From Atopobium sp. (GTDB taxonomy: Bacteria; Actinomycetota; Coriobacteriia; Coriobacteriales; Atopobiaceae): a stretch of DNA of 19,305 nt. The translations under genes and the position numbers were made by a program. The stretch lies in the NCBI GenBank assembly GCA_018376005.1, contig JAHACE010000008.1, positions 1 through 19,305 on the forward strand. Direction: 5' to 3'. Under the pieces are notes generated by a model. It had not been told where the DNA came from. It did not search any database and saw only the letters and a list, made by a program, of their open reading frames with translations. Below are positions 6,903-13,864 of this stretch, piece after piece. Numbering within the stretch: position 1 is the first letter of the stretch; every line of letters begins with the position of its first letter.

Positions 6903-8228
6903 CTAGACTGCATGCTCTGTCTCAGCTCCCTTTTCCTCCTTGAGAAACTGCATATCCAGAGTCTTAATAAACGGCAGGTAGATTGCCATATCAATCAAAA
7001 TCAATACGAGCTGAAGTAAAGCGCCCTGCCATCCGCACAGAAGAAATCCCGAGATCAAAGGAGGGGTACTTCCAGGCAGCATAATACCGTTGCACAGAGG
7101 CACCAAGCCGGCGCTCATTGCGGACCACGCAATTAAAACGTTAACAACCGGCGTAAAAATCAGAGGAATTGCCATGATGGGATTCAAAACTATCGGCAGT
7201 CCATACATAACCGGCTCGTTAATACCAAAAATACCAGGCACAATGGAGATCTTTGCAATGTCTTTTGCACGGCGAGAATTGCAGAACAAAAATATCACAA
7301 TCAGAAGCGAAAGGGTTGATCCTCCGCCACCAAACAGCGCAAAGAACGCATCAAACTCTCGATTGATAATGTTGGGCAGCGCGGTTCCAGCTGCAAAGGC
7401 GGCCTGGTTTTCCAGCGTAAGCGCGGTCAAAATCGGCGTAAAAATAGGGCTAGTAATGTTTGACCCGTTAATGCCAAAGAACCAGAAAATGCCCTGAATG
7501 ATGTAAGCAATCGCCAAGGCCCACACGGTTCCGCCAAGCATGGTCAATGGTGTCTGTAGCATCGAATAAATGCAGGTAAACGCATCTCCCCAAGGAGTGA
7601 GCGCAAACAAAACGCTAATAGCCCACACTGCGGCAAACGTGAGCGCCATCGGAACCAGAGCGCTAAACGCAAGCGAAACAGACGTAGGAACGCCCTCCGG
7701 CATCCTAATAACCCAGTTCTTCTTGATAGCAAATCCAAAAATGGACACCAACAAAAAGCCCACGATAATCGCTACAAACACACCCCTCGCACCGGTCCAC
7801 GCAAGAGGAATGCTCTCCACCAAAAATGGCTGAGAAGCTCCCTGGGGCAAAAACTCAGTCACCTGAGGCATCAAAATAAACCAGCTGACGAGCGAAACCA
7901 TACCAGCAGAAACTCGATCTTCTAAACCAAGTTGATCAGCAAAGTTGTAGCCAATCTCGAACGACAAAAATATTGCCATAAGAGAAACGGTGCAGGCAGA
8001 AGGAATGGCCAACAGCGAGAAAAGCGACTTGCCCTGAATCGTAGTGGACTTCAAGAAATCAACCCACGCAGGGATTGGCAAGTTGCCTACCAACGTAAAC
8101 ATTGATCCAATAATAAGGATTGGCATGAGCATGGCAAAAGAGTCGCGCATAGTAAGAAGATATTTATTCTTACTCACCAACTCTGCCATTGGCATAAGCT
8201 TTTTCTCAAGGCCTTCCGCTACATTCAT
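6903..8228 (-). CDS. PTS cellobiose-family EIIC permease, solitary paralogue with His-to-Asn change
   Basis: This 441-residue integral membrane protein belongs to the Lac/Cel (CelB/ChbC) EIIC family. It has about ten hydrophobic segments, an N-terminal KYLLTMRDSFA block, GGGGSTLSLL at 300-309, and GINEP at 335-339 with the conserved glutamate E338. It is a close paralogue of the EIIC at 9639-11012, alignable almost end to end. Where that protein and the ChbC family have GIHG, this one reads GINGSN at 252-257, so the conserved substrate-site histidine is Asn254. It has no EIIA or EIIB beside it, its own promoter and its own terminator, so it would depend on EIIA/EIIB of the neighbouring operon. 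It may carry another substrate, act without phosphotransfer or act as a sensor. ATG at 8226-8228 follows GGGGA. Confidence 0.88.
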   Translation of the reverse strand: MNVAEGLEKKLMPMAELVSKNKYLLTMRDSFAMLMPILIIGSMFTLVGNLPIPAWVDFLKSTTIQGKSLFSLLAIPSACTVSLMAIFLSFEIGYNFADQLGLEDRVSAGMVSLVSWFILMPQVTEFLPQGASQPFLVESIPLAWTGARGVFVAIIVGFLLVSIFGFAIKKNWVIRMPEGVPTSVSLAFSALVPMALTFAAVWAISVLFALTPWGDAFTCIYSMLQTPLTMLGGTVWALAIAYIIQGIFWFFGINGSNITSPIFTPILTALTLENQAAFAAGTALPNIINREFDAFFALFGGGGSTLSLLIVIFLFCNSRRAKDIAKISIVPGIFGINEPVMYGLPIVLNPIMAIPLIFTPVVNVLIAWSAMSAGLVPLCNGIMLPGSTPPLISGFLLCGWQGALLQLVLILIDMAIYLPFIKTLDMQFLKEEKGAETEHAV

Positions 8229-8278
8229 ACAGTCCCCAAAACAGCACGTAAATCCCTACAAAATTCAGAAGTGAGAAT

Positions 8279-8310
8279 CTTATAACAAATGCAACGATAG
8301 CTGTCTATCG
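8279..8310 (-). promoter_or_regulatory. Promoter with operator-like palindrome for solitary EIIC
   Basis: On the minus strand TAGACA (8302-8307) and TATAAG (8279-8284) are 17 nt apart. A perfect inverted repeat CGATAG-N4-CTATCG at 8295-8310 covers the -35 box, a location suited to repression or to an activator site. The leader from the expected start near 8272 to the ATG is about 45 nt. The same palindrome was not seen at the main PTS operon promoter. Confidence 0.55.
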
Positions 8311-8380
8311 CAAGGTCATTCACATAAAATTCACCTGCGGACAACACCAAACCCATTCCAAAAACAAGACTATTCTTTAC

Positions 8381-8416
8381 AAAAAACCTGGCGAGAAGAT
8401 CGCTCTTCTCGCCAGG
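8381..8416 (-). terminator. Terminator of the PTS-mupG operon, copy 1 of a repeated element
   Basis: A perfect 13-bp stem (8387-8399 with 8404-8416) with a 4-nt loop is followed on the minus strand by TTTTTT at 8381-8386, 48 nt after the mupG stop. Both arms contain the dispersed word TGGCGAGAA. The 43 bases 8381-8423 recur at 13789-13831 with a single difference. Confidence 0.92.
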
Positions 8417-8463
8417 CGACTAATTTTCCATTTCAGCATTGATGTAGCAACCAAACAACCCCG

Positions 8464-9555
8464 CTAGTCTCTAACAAATCCAAACGGGAATTCAGGTTTC
8501 ACATAATCCAACAAGAAAAGTTCGTCTACTGGGATACGTCCTACAACATTACGAGTTCCGTCGTCCTCAAAATCTCTTAGAGCAACTTCAACTTCTCCCA
8601 GGTAATGAGACAGATTGTCATTCACTACTAATACGTCTCCACGTTTAATATGACAATTTGCGCGCTCGCGAGCAGGAATTGAAGTTGCGTACTCAAACAT
8701 CCTAGGTACTGAAGAACGTAGGTAATACTCAGATGCATCGCCACGCGTTACGTGGTTGAACTGATACAAAACGTTCTTCTCGACCTCAGTTACACCAGAA
8801 TCAAATTCAACCTTGAACGTTACCTTAGTAGTATCAACAGCGGCTAATGCGGCAAGTTCCTCTTCAGAAGCAAAGCAATTGCCAATCATAATGTCGTCAA
8901 TAAGGCCAGTTGCTAACAGGTGTCTTGCCTGCAAATCAATTGAACGAGTACGATCATCTTCGCAGGTAGGAAGACCGTCATAAACCGGCCATGGACCAAA
9001 CGTGTTATCCTGCTGACTCGTCACAAATGCTGCCTGAGTGAGACCCATACCAAAATAATGCTCGGAGAATTCAATAAAGCGCTTCTCGCTCAGACCAGAA
9101 AATCTCTGTGGATAAAAATTGTGGCAAACGCACATATTGCGACGATACGCGCCACGCTCAATAAGTAGATCAAGCGACAGCATCTGACTGGCGTTGAACT
9201 CAACCGCAATGCCATAAGGATTTCTTGTCAGAGCAATGTCCTGACGGTCTCCCAAATGCCCATCAAGACGAATAATATCAACGCCCATCTTGGCAAAAAC
9301 AGAAATATCAGTTGCCGTTGCCCCTAAGTGCTGGAATACGCGCGGGTTGGTATCCACTGCAACCGTAAACCCATACTCATGAGCGCGGTCCATAAACTGT
9401 GAAAACTCAGCTACTGTCTCTTCTGGTGACTTATCCACAGAAAGTAAGCACGTGAAAATGCGCGAGAAACCATAGTTACTTGCTAATGCCATGTAGGCAT
9501 CATCGGCTTCAGGTGTTGAGTGCTCTGGATAAAGAGAAATTCCAAGCCTATGCAT
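8464..9555 (-). CDS. mupG: DUF871/MupG family 6-phospho-glycosidase (putative 6-phospho-N-acetylmuramidase)
   Basis: The 363-residue cytosolic protein matches the DUF871 family (COG3589). An N-terminal TIM-barrel carries MHRLGISLYPEH, AVDTNPRVF (66-74), IIRLDGHLG (94-102) and CHNFYPQRFSGLS (144-156); a smaller beta-rich C-terminal domain starts near 250 and includes RGDVLVVND. The characterised member, S. aureus MupG, splits MurNAc-6-phosphate-GlcNAc after PTS uptake. Here it is the last gene of a PTS operon, so it likely cleaves the phosphorylated disaccharide that the EII proteins deliver. No MurQ etherase is in the window, so the sugar may not be a muropeptide. ATG at 9553-9555 is chosen because GGAGG lies 5 nt upstream; the in-frame TTG at 9567 lies on that site. 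The symbol is by family resemblance only. Confidence 0.8.
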   Translation of the reverse strand: MHRLGISLYPEHSTPEADDAYMALASNYGFSRIFTCLLSVDKSPEETVAEFSQFMDRAHEYGFTVAVDTNPRVFQHLGATATDISVFAKMGVDIIRLDGHLGDRQDIALTRNPYGIAVEFNASQMLSLDLLIERGAYRRNMCVCHNFYPQRFSGLSEKRFIEFSEHYFGMGLTQAAFVTSQQDNTFGPWPVYDGLPTCEDDRTRSIDLQARHLLATGLIDDIMIGNCFASEEELAALAAVDTTKVTFKVEFDSGVTEVEKNVLYQFNHVTRGDASEYYLRSSVPRMFEYATSIPARERANCHIKRGDVLVVNDNLSHYLGEVEVALRDFEDDGTRNVVGRIPVDELFLLDYVKPEFPFGFVRD

Positions 9556-9579
9556 CACTTCCTCCAATCAAGCATACAG

Positions 9580-9623
9580 GTTGGTACCTGGCACAGCGTC
9601 TCAGCGTTGCGCCAGGTACCAAC
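9580..9623 (-). repeat. Long intercistronic hairpin between EIIC and mupG
   Basis: A perfect 13-bp inverted repeat (GTTGGTACCTGGC at 9580-9592, GCCAGGTACCAAC at 9611-9623) can be extended in minus-strand RNA by G-U, C-G and A-U pairs to about 16 bp with a 12-nt loop. It lies 15 nt after the EIIC stop and 24 nt before the mupG ATG. No U-run follows, so it is not an ordinary terminator. It may protect the 3' end of upstream mRNA or set differential expression of the permease and glycosidase. Confidence 0.7.
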
Positions 9624-9638
9624 TCAAATACAAAAGTT

Positions 9639-11012
9639 TTACAGCACTACAGAATCAAGATCGATAGAGTCAAAGTCTTCGAGCTCAGTAGAAGATTCCT
9701 CGGAAGCTGCGGCTTCTTCCTTCAGATATTCCTTATCCAACGTCTTGATGAAAGGCAGATAAATAAAGATTCCCAGAATAATCAAGAAGAGCTGCAGGAC
9801 AGCACCTTGCCAACCACTCAGCAGGAATCCAGAAACTAGAGGAGGAGTAGTCCAAGGAAGCATGACGCCGTTGCACAGAGGTACTAAACCAAGATCCATG
9901 ATGAAGTACGCAATGATGATGTTGACCACTGGAGTAAGAATAAAGGGGATCAACATAACAGGGTTAAGAACAATAGGAAGACCAAAGATAATAGGCTCGT
10001 TGATACCAAAGATACCAGGAGCAACAGAAATCTTTGCCAGATCCTTAATACGCTTGGAATTGCAGAACAGAAGCATTGCAATCAGCAGAGAGAGCGTCGA
10101 GCCGCCGCCGCCAAAGGTTGCAAAGAAAGTCTCGAATTCACGGTTAACAATGTTAGGAAGTGCTGCACCAGCAGCAAATGCGGCCTGATTTTCCAGCGAA
10201 AGTGCGGTAAGAATTGGTGTGTAAATTGAACCAGTAACGCTGGAACCATGGATACCAATAAACCAGAATCCACTTGCCAAGACATAACTAAATGCCAATG
10301 CCCAAACAGTTCCACCAAGTGAAGTTAGAGGAGCCTGAAGAATTGCATAAATGAAGTTAAAGGCATTGCCCCATGGGGAAATGATAAAGACAATACCAAC
10401 CAGCCATACAGCGGTAAATGCAACGGTCATAGGAATAAGAGCACTAAATGCACGGGCAACAGTAGGAGGAACGCCCTCTGGCATCTTAATGGTCCAGTCT
10501 TTTTTAATGATGTAGCCAAACACGCCTACCGCAAAAAATCCTACAATCATGGCAATGAAGACGCCTTTTGCACCTGTCCATGCAAGAGGAATACTGTCTA
10601 CCAGGAATGGCTCTACGCCTTCTTCAGGCGAAAACTCAGTTACCTGAGGCATAAGGATGAACCAACCTACCAAAGAAACAATGCCCGCTGACGCACGGTC
10701 TTTAATACCAATGTGCTCGGCAAAGTTATAGCCAATGTTAAAGGCAAGGAAGATTGCCATGAGCGAAACAGTACATGCGGAAGGAATAGCCAGCAGAGCA
10801 AACAGCGATTTATCTGGCTGAACCATCGTAGTCTTCAAAAAATCAATCCACGCAGGAATTGGGAAGTTGCGAAGCAAAGTAAACATAGAGCCAATAATCA
10901 GGATTGGCATGACCATTGCAAACGAATCTCGCATGGTCAAAAGGTATTTATTTTTACCAATCATTTCGGCCAGCGGCATAAGTCGCTTTTCAAATACATC
11001 CATCGTTTTCAT
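9639..11012 (-). CDS. celB: PTS cellobiose-family EIIC permease
   Basis: This 457-residue membrane protein is a Lac/Cel-family EIIC with the standard marks: KYLLTMRDSFA at 22-32, GIHG at 253-256 with H255 (equivalent to the substrate-site His of ChbC), GGGGSTLSLL at 301-310, and GINEP at 336-340 with E339. It transports a beta-linked disaccharide while EIIB phosphorylates it. The C-terminus carries an acidic, Ser-rich tail (435-457) absent from the paralogue at 6903-8228. The start at 11010-11012 is supported by GGAGGG 4-5 nt upstream; an ATG at 11037-11039 in the same frame has no such site. It lies in the operon regulator-EIIA-EIIB-EIIC-mupG. The family is certain; the exact sugar is not, so the symbol is generic. 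Confidence 0.92.
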   Translation of the reverse strand: MKTMDVFEKRLMPLAEMIGKNKYLLTMRDSFAMVMPILIIGSMFTLLRNFPIPAWIDFLKTTMVQPDKSLFALLAIPSACTVSLMAIFLAFNIGYNFAEHIGIKDRASAGIVSLVGWFILMPQVTEFSPEEGVEPFLVDSIPLAWTGAKGVFIAMIVGFFAVGVFGYIIKKDWTIKMPEGVPPTVARAFSALIPMTVAFTAVWLVGIVFIISPWGNAFNFIYAILQAPLTSLGGTVWALAFSYVLASGFWFIGIHGSSVTGSIYTPILTALSLENQAAFAAGAALPNIVNREFETFFATFGGGGSTLSLLIAMLLFCNSKRIKDLAKISVAPGIFGINEPIIFGLPIVLNPVMLIPFILTPVVNIIIAYFIMDLGLVPLCNGVMLPWTTPPLVSGFLLSGWQGAVLQLFLIILGIFIYLPFIKTLDKEYLKEEAAASEESSTELEDFDSIDLDSVVL

Positions 11013-11078
11013 AGAACCCTCCAAACTAAAACTCTCCATTTTTTATAAAATCACAGATAAAACGTATAGCGAGAAACC

Positions 11079-11402
11079 CTATGCAGTAGAACCACGCTTA
11101 ATCAAAGAAATGGCCATCTTAAGCACACGCTCGCCGTTCAAGTTGCCATAATCCGCTGACTCAATAACGCCTACAGGAATTTTTGCTCCGTATTTTGCGT
11201 TTACATCGTCAAAGCTAAAACGAACCTGAGGTCCCAGTAAAATGCAGTCAGGAGTGTCGTGCTCTACCTGGAAATCAATCGCGGTAGAAGAAAATGCTTC
11301 AACCTTTACTTGAATGCCATGGGCATCAGCAACCTCTTGCATCTTGTTTGCAAGCATACTTGTGGACATACCTGCACTACAAAACAAATCAATCTTTTTC
11401 AT
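11079..11402 (-). CDS. celA: PTS cellobiose-family EIIB phosphocarrier
   Basis: The 107-residue cytosolic protein is a Lac/Cel EIIB. The phosphorylated cysteine is C8 in KKIDLFCSAGMSTSML, where the P-loop-like CSAGMSTS is diagnostic. The later segments DCILLGPQVRF and VIESADYGNLNGE fit the family and its usual length of about 100 residues. It takes phosphate from EIIA and gives it to the sugar in EIIC. AAGGA lies 9-10 nt before ATG 11400-11402. It sits 12 nt after EIIA and 66 nt before EIIC; that second gap holds a copy of GCGAGAAACC at 11069-11078, a variant of the dispersed word. Confidence 0.93.
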   Translation of the reverse strand: MKKIDLFCSAGMSTSMLANKMQEVADAHGIQVKVEAFSSTAIDFQVEHDTPDCILLGPQVRFSFDDVNAKYGAKIPVGVIESADYGNLNGERVLKMAISLIKRGSTA

Positions 11403-11414
11403 ACCTACTTCCTT

Positions 11415-11747
11415 TCACTCACCACTGCTCGTAGTTACTTGCTTACAAAGCTCAACAATTTGCACTGCCAAATCGTGTGTTGTAAGTGCACACATCAAAT
11501 GATCTTGTCCGTGGACCATCAGCAAAGATAGTGGTTTGTTATCCTGTCCAATAATTTCCTGCTGAATCCGTTCCATCTGAAACTCATGCGCTCGATTTAA
11601 CGATTCTGAACTCTGTTTCAACAGCTCATCTGCCTGGTCAAACTTTCCTAAACGAGCGCACTTGATTGCTTGTATTGCATAGCTTTTTGCATCCCCACCA
11701 TGCACAACCAAGTTGGTGACAATAGCCTCTACCTCTCTTTCATCCAT
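11415..11747 (-). CDS. celC: PTS lactose/cellobiose-family EIIA
   Basis: The 110-residue cytosolic helical protein matches the Lac/Cel EIIA family. It has VHGGDAKSYA at 15-24 and the active-site segment LLMVHGQDHLM at 75-85, with H79 as the residue phosphorylated by HPr and D82 as the metal-site aspartate of the trimer core. Length is normal. Its ATG (11745-11747) begins 2 nt after the stop of the regulator gene, and its GAGGGG ribosome site lies in the last codons of that gene, so the two are translationally coupled. It serves the EIIB/EIIC of this operon and possibly the solitary EIIC as well. Confidence 0.93.
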   Translation of the reverse strand: MDEREVEAIVTNLVVHGGDAKSYAIQAIKCARLGKFDQADELLKQSSESLNRAHEFQMERIQQEIIGQDNKPLSLLMVHGQDHLMCALTTHDLAVQIVELCKQVTTSSGE

Positions 11748-11749
11748 TT

Positions 11750-13675
11750 CTATCCCCTCTTTCTCAAACCATCACCTGATGATGTAATCTGACCAACAAA
11801 AGTTGAAAAACTTTGATGTTTTACCAGTGAACAAATTGTTTCTTTATCCATAAGAAGGGACGCCATGTTCTTGTTAAATAAACGGGTTTTCTCGTCTTCT
11901 GAACAAGAAACTGAGATTAAAAACACAGCAGCTACGTCATGACCGTCCCAGTCAATTGGGTTATCTAATAAACCAACTGCTACACAAGTACGTTCAGACA
12001 CCGGGCGCGAAGGATGAGGAAGTGCAACTAAGTTTCCAAAGGCAGTCATTGCTAAAGTTTCACGATCAAAAACCAAAGCTCTGAACTCATCTTCAGAAAC
12101 AGAGATGTTTGATTTCTCACTGTTGCATAATTGACTGACCAAAAAGTTAAGTACTTCTTCCTTACTTCTGTACGCAAGATGTGAGAAGAAAAGATGCTCG
12201 CTAAAGTGTTTAGCAAACTCCTCTTGTTCATCTCGACGAAGCAAGTCTTTAACTAACAAGTCTTTATTAATGTCATCGAGCAAGAATCCCGAATAACACA
12301 CAGGAACTGGCAAAGGAGATTCAATCTCAACAGTTGAGAACACATAGTCAATATGTGAGAAATCAATCTGAGAAATCTGACTCAAATTACACGTAGTAAT
12401 TGACCCGATATAAGGTCCAAACTCCTCTTTGATACGAATTCCCAAAATCTTTGAAGTGCCTAGACCTGTTGCGCATACACAAAGTACATTCTTTTTTGGC
12501 AGTTCAGTGCGCTTACGCTCCAAAGCTAATGCAAATGCCAGGGCCAGATAAGCTACTTCATGCTCACTCAGAGTTGCTTCGTACTCTTTGGCCAAGATTG
12601 TTGACGACTCCATAGCCATCAAGTATGCCAAGGGCATTCGATACTGGATGTCAGTAAGCAGCGGATTCTCTATCTGCAGGTTATAGTGAAGACGAACTGA
12701 GAGCGGCACAATATGTCTAGCTAAACCCATATGTAGCTCAAGATCATTTCTGAAATCAAATCTAAAGCTACTCCATACCAAATCAACCATCTGGCGAGTT
12801 ACGGCAAATACATCATCAGTAATCACTAGATTTGGAGATTCAGAAATATCTTTAAACATCTTTTTAGATGCCAAGTGAATTGCAATATAAGCAACTTCTG
12901 TCTGAGGAAACTCAACGTCAAACTCAGACGACAGGCAATTTACCAGCTTTTGCGCTACGGTATATTCATACGAGCACTGAATTCTCTTAAGCGAGTCTTC
13001 CTGTCCTACAACATAGCGCTGTTGCTTAATGCGATTAATTGCAACCACTATATGAATGACAAGATTTCTAATTGCAAAATCATTCAAGCTGACATCATGA
13101 TGTTCAACACACTCAACTACCAGCTTTGTTACATCAGTAATAAGTTCATTATTTTCTACCGTGGCGTGACAGCTGCCCGAATATTCTTCGTTTGTTACCA
13201 GACTTGCCAGGCAGAGTCGCTTATTAAATTCAGTACCTTCAATCTGAATTCCATAATGCGATTTACGCATTATGTGCAGGTCAAATCTGGCGAGAAACTC
13301 TTCAGCTTGTTTTAAATCAGCCGAGATAGTCTTACGAGAAACGTAAAGAATCTCTGATAACTCGTCTACCGTGACCCAATCGCTTCGATTAAGCAGATCG
13401 TCCAATATATATGCCACGCGTTCATTAGAAGTCTGAGGTAACTGATCTTCTTTATTAAGCCAGCAATCCAAGAGCTCAGGATTAAGAACTTCAAGATGAT
13501 AACCCTGACCCTTTATTGTTGTAATTTCAGCAATACCTGAGAGTAATTCTTTTGCACGCTTGATATATGCACGCACGGTGCGCTCGGAGACGCATAAGGA
13601 CTCAGACAGCGTTGATGTAGAAACATCTTCCTGTTTTGCCAAGCACGTTATGAGACGAACAAGTTTGTCATCCAT
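11750..13675 (-). CDS. LicR/BglG-type PTS-regulated transcriptional activator (HTH-PRD-PRD-EIIB-EIIA)
   Basis: The 641-residue protein has two N-terminal HTH domains (about 15-45 and 100-125). PRD1 (about 175-275) has H208 in NLVIHIVVAINR and H267 in YIAIHLAS. PRD2 (about 290-390) has H315 and H321. An EIIB-like domain carries VLCVCATGLGTS at 397-408 with C401. A C-terminal EIIA-Fru/Mtl-like domain (about 505-635) carries LPHPSRP with H554. Such regulators sense PTS flux by phosphorylation and activate the linked operon. In PRD2 the second usual histidine seems replaced: YLALAFALALER has A380 where many relatives have His. The ATG at 13673-13675 has AAGGAGG 8 nt upstream and a TATAAT box just before it. 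It is the first gene of the PTS operon and so probably autoregulated. Confidence 0.9.
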   Translation of the reverse strand: MDDKLVRLITCLAKQEDVSTSTLSESLCVSERTVRAYIKRAKELLSGIAEITTIKGQGYHLEVLNPELLDCWLNKEDQLPQTSNERVAYILDDLLNRSDWVTVDELSEILYVSRKTISADLKQAEEFLARFDLHIMRKSHYGIQIEGTEFNKRLCLASLVTNEEYSGSCHATVENNELITDVTKLVVECVEHHDVSLNDFAIRNLVIHIVVAINRIKQQRYVVGQEDSLKRIQCSYEYTVAQKLVNCLSSEFDVEFPQTEVAYIAIHLASKKMFKDISESPNLVITDDVFAVTRQMVDLVWSSFRFDFRNDLELHMGLARHIVPLSVRLHYNLQIENPLLTDIQYRMPLAYLMAMESSTILAKEYEATLSEHEVAYLALAFALALERKRTELPKKNVLCVCATGLGTSKILGIRIKEEFGPYIGSITTCNLSQISQIDFSHIDYVFSTVEIESPLPVPVCYSGFLLDDINKDLLVKDLLRRDEQEEFAKHFSEHLFFSHLAYRSKEEVLNFLVSQLCNSEKSNISVSEDEFRALVFDRETLAMTAFGNLVALPHPSRPVSERTCVAVGLLDNPIDWDGHDVAAVFLISVSCSEDEKTRLFNKNMASLLMDKETICSLVKHQSFSTFVGQITSSGDGLRKRG

Positions 13676-13697
13676 GACGCACCCTCCTTTTTAACAA

Positions 13698-13703
13698 ATT
13701 ATA
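13698..13703 (-). promoter_or_regulatory. -10 box of the PTS operon promoter
   Basis: On the minus strand a perfect TATAAT at 13698-13703 lies 22 nt before the regulator start codon, giving a very short leader with the AAGGAGG site at 13682-13688. No good -35 is present (TGGAAA at 17 nt spacing is weak), as expected for an activator-dependent promoter. Confidence 0.5.
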
Positions 13704-13788
13704 AAAAGGGGCTCTGACGTTTCCATTTCCAATTCCGCCAACGGTAAAAGGAAATCAACTTCACATAACATTATTTAAATCTGTTATT

Positions 13789-13824
13789 AAAAAACCTGGC
13801 GAGAAGATCGCTCCTCTCGCCAGG
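13789..13824 (-). terminator. Terminator of the phosphatase gene, copy 2 of the repeated element
   Basis: The same stem-loop as at 8381-8416 lies 40 nt after the phosphatase stop, with TTTTTT (minus strand) at 13789-13794. The only base differing over 43 positions (C at 13814 instead of T) changes an A-U pair into a G-U pair in minus-strand RNA but would give an A-C mismatch in plus-strand RNA. The hairpin is therefore kept for the minus-strand transcript. Confidence 0.9.
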
Positions 13825-13864
13825 CGACTAACCTGTCAGTTCTTTGCAGTTGCAGCCACAACCA

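Noticed and set aside
9565..9567. TTG as start of the MupG-like gene
   Set aside because: It lies on the GGAGG site that serves the ATG at 9555, so it cannot use that site.
12875..13315. Plus-strand frame of 146 codons inside the regulator gene
   Set aside because: It is antisense to the multi-domain regulator and has no ribosome site or recognisable motif.
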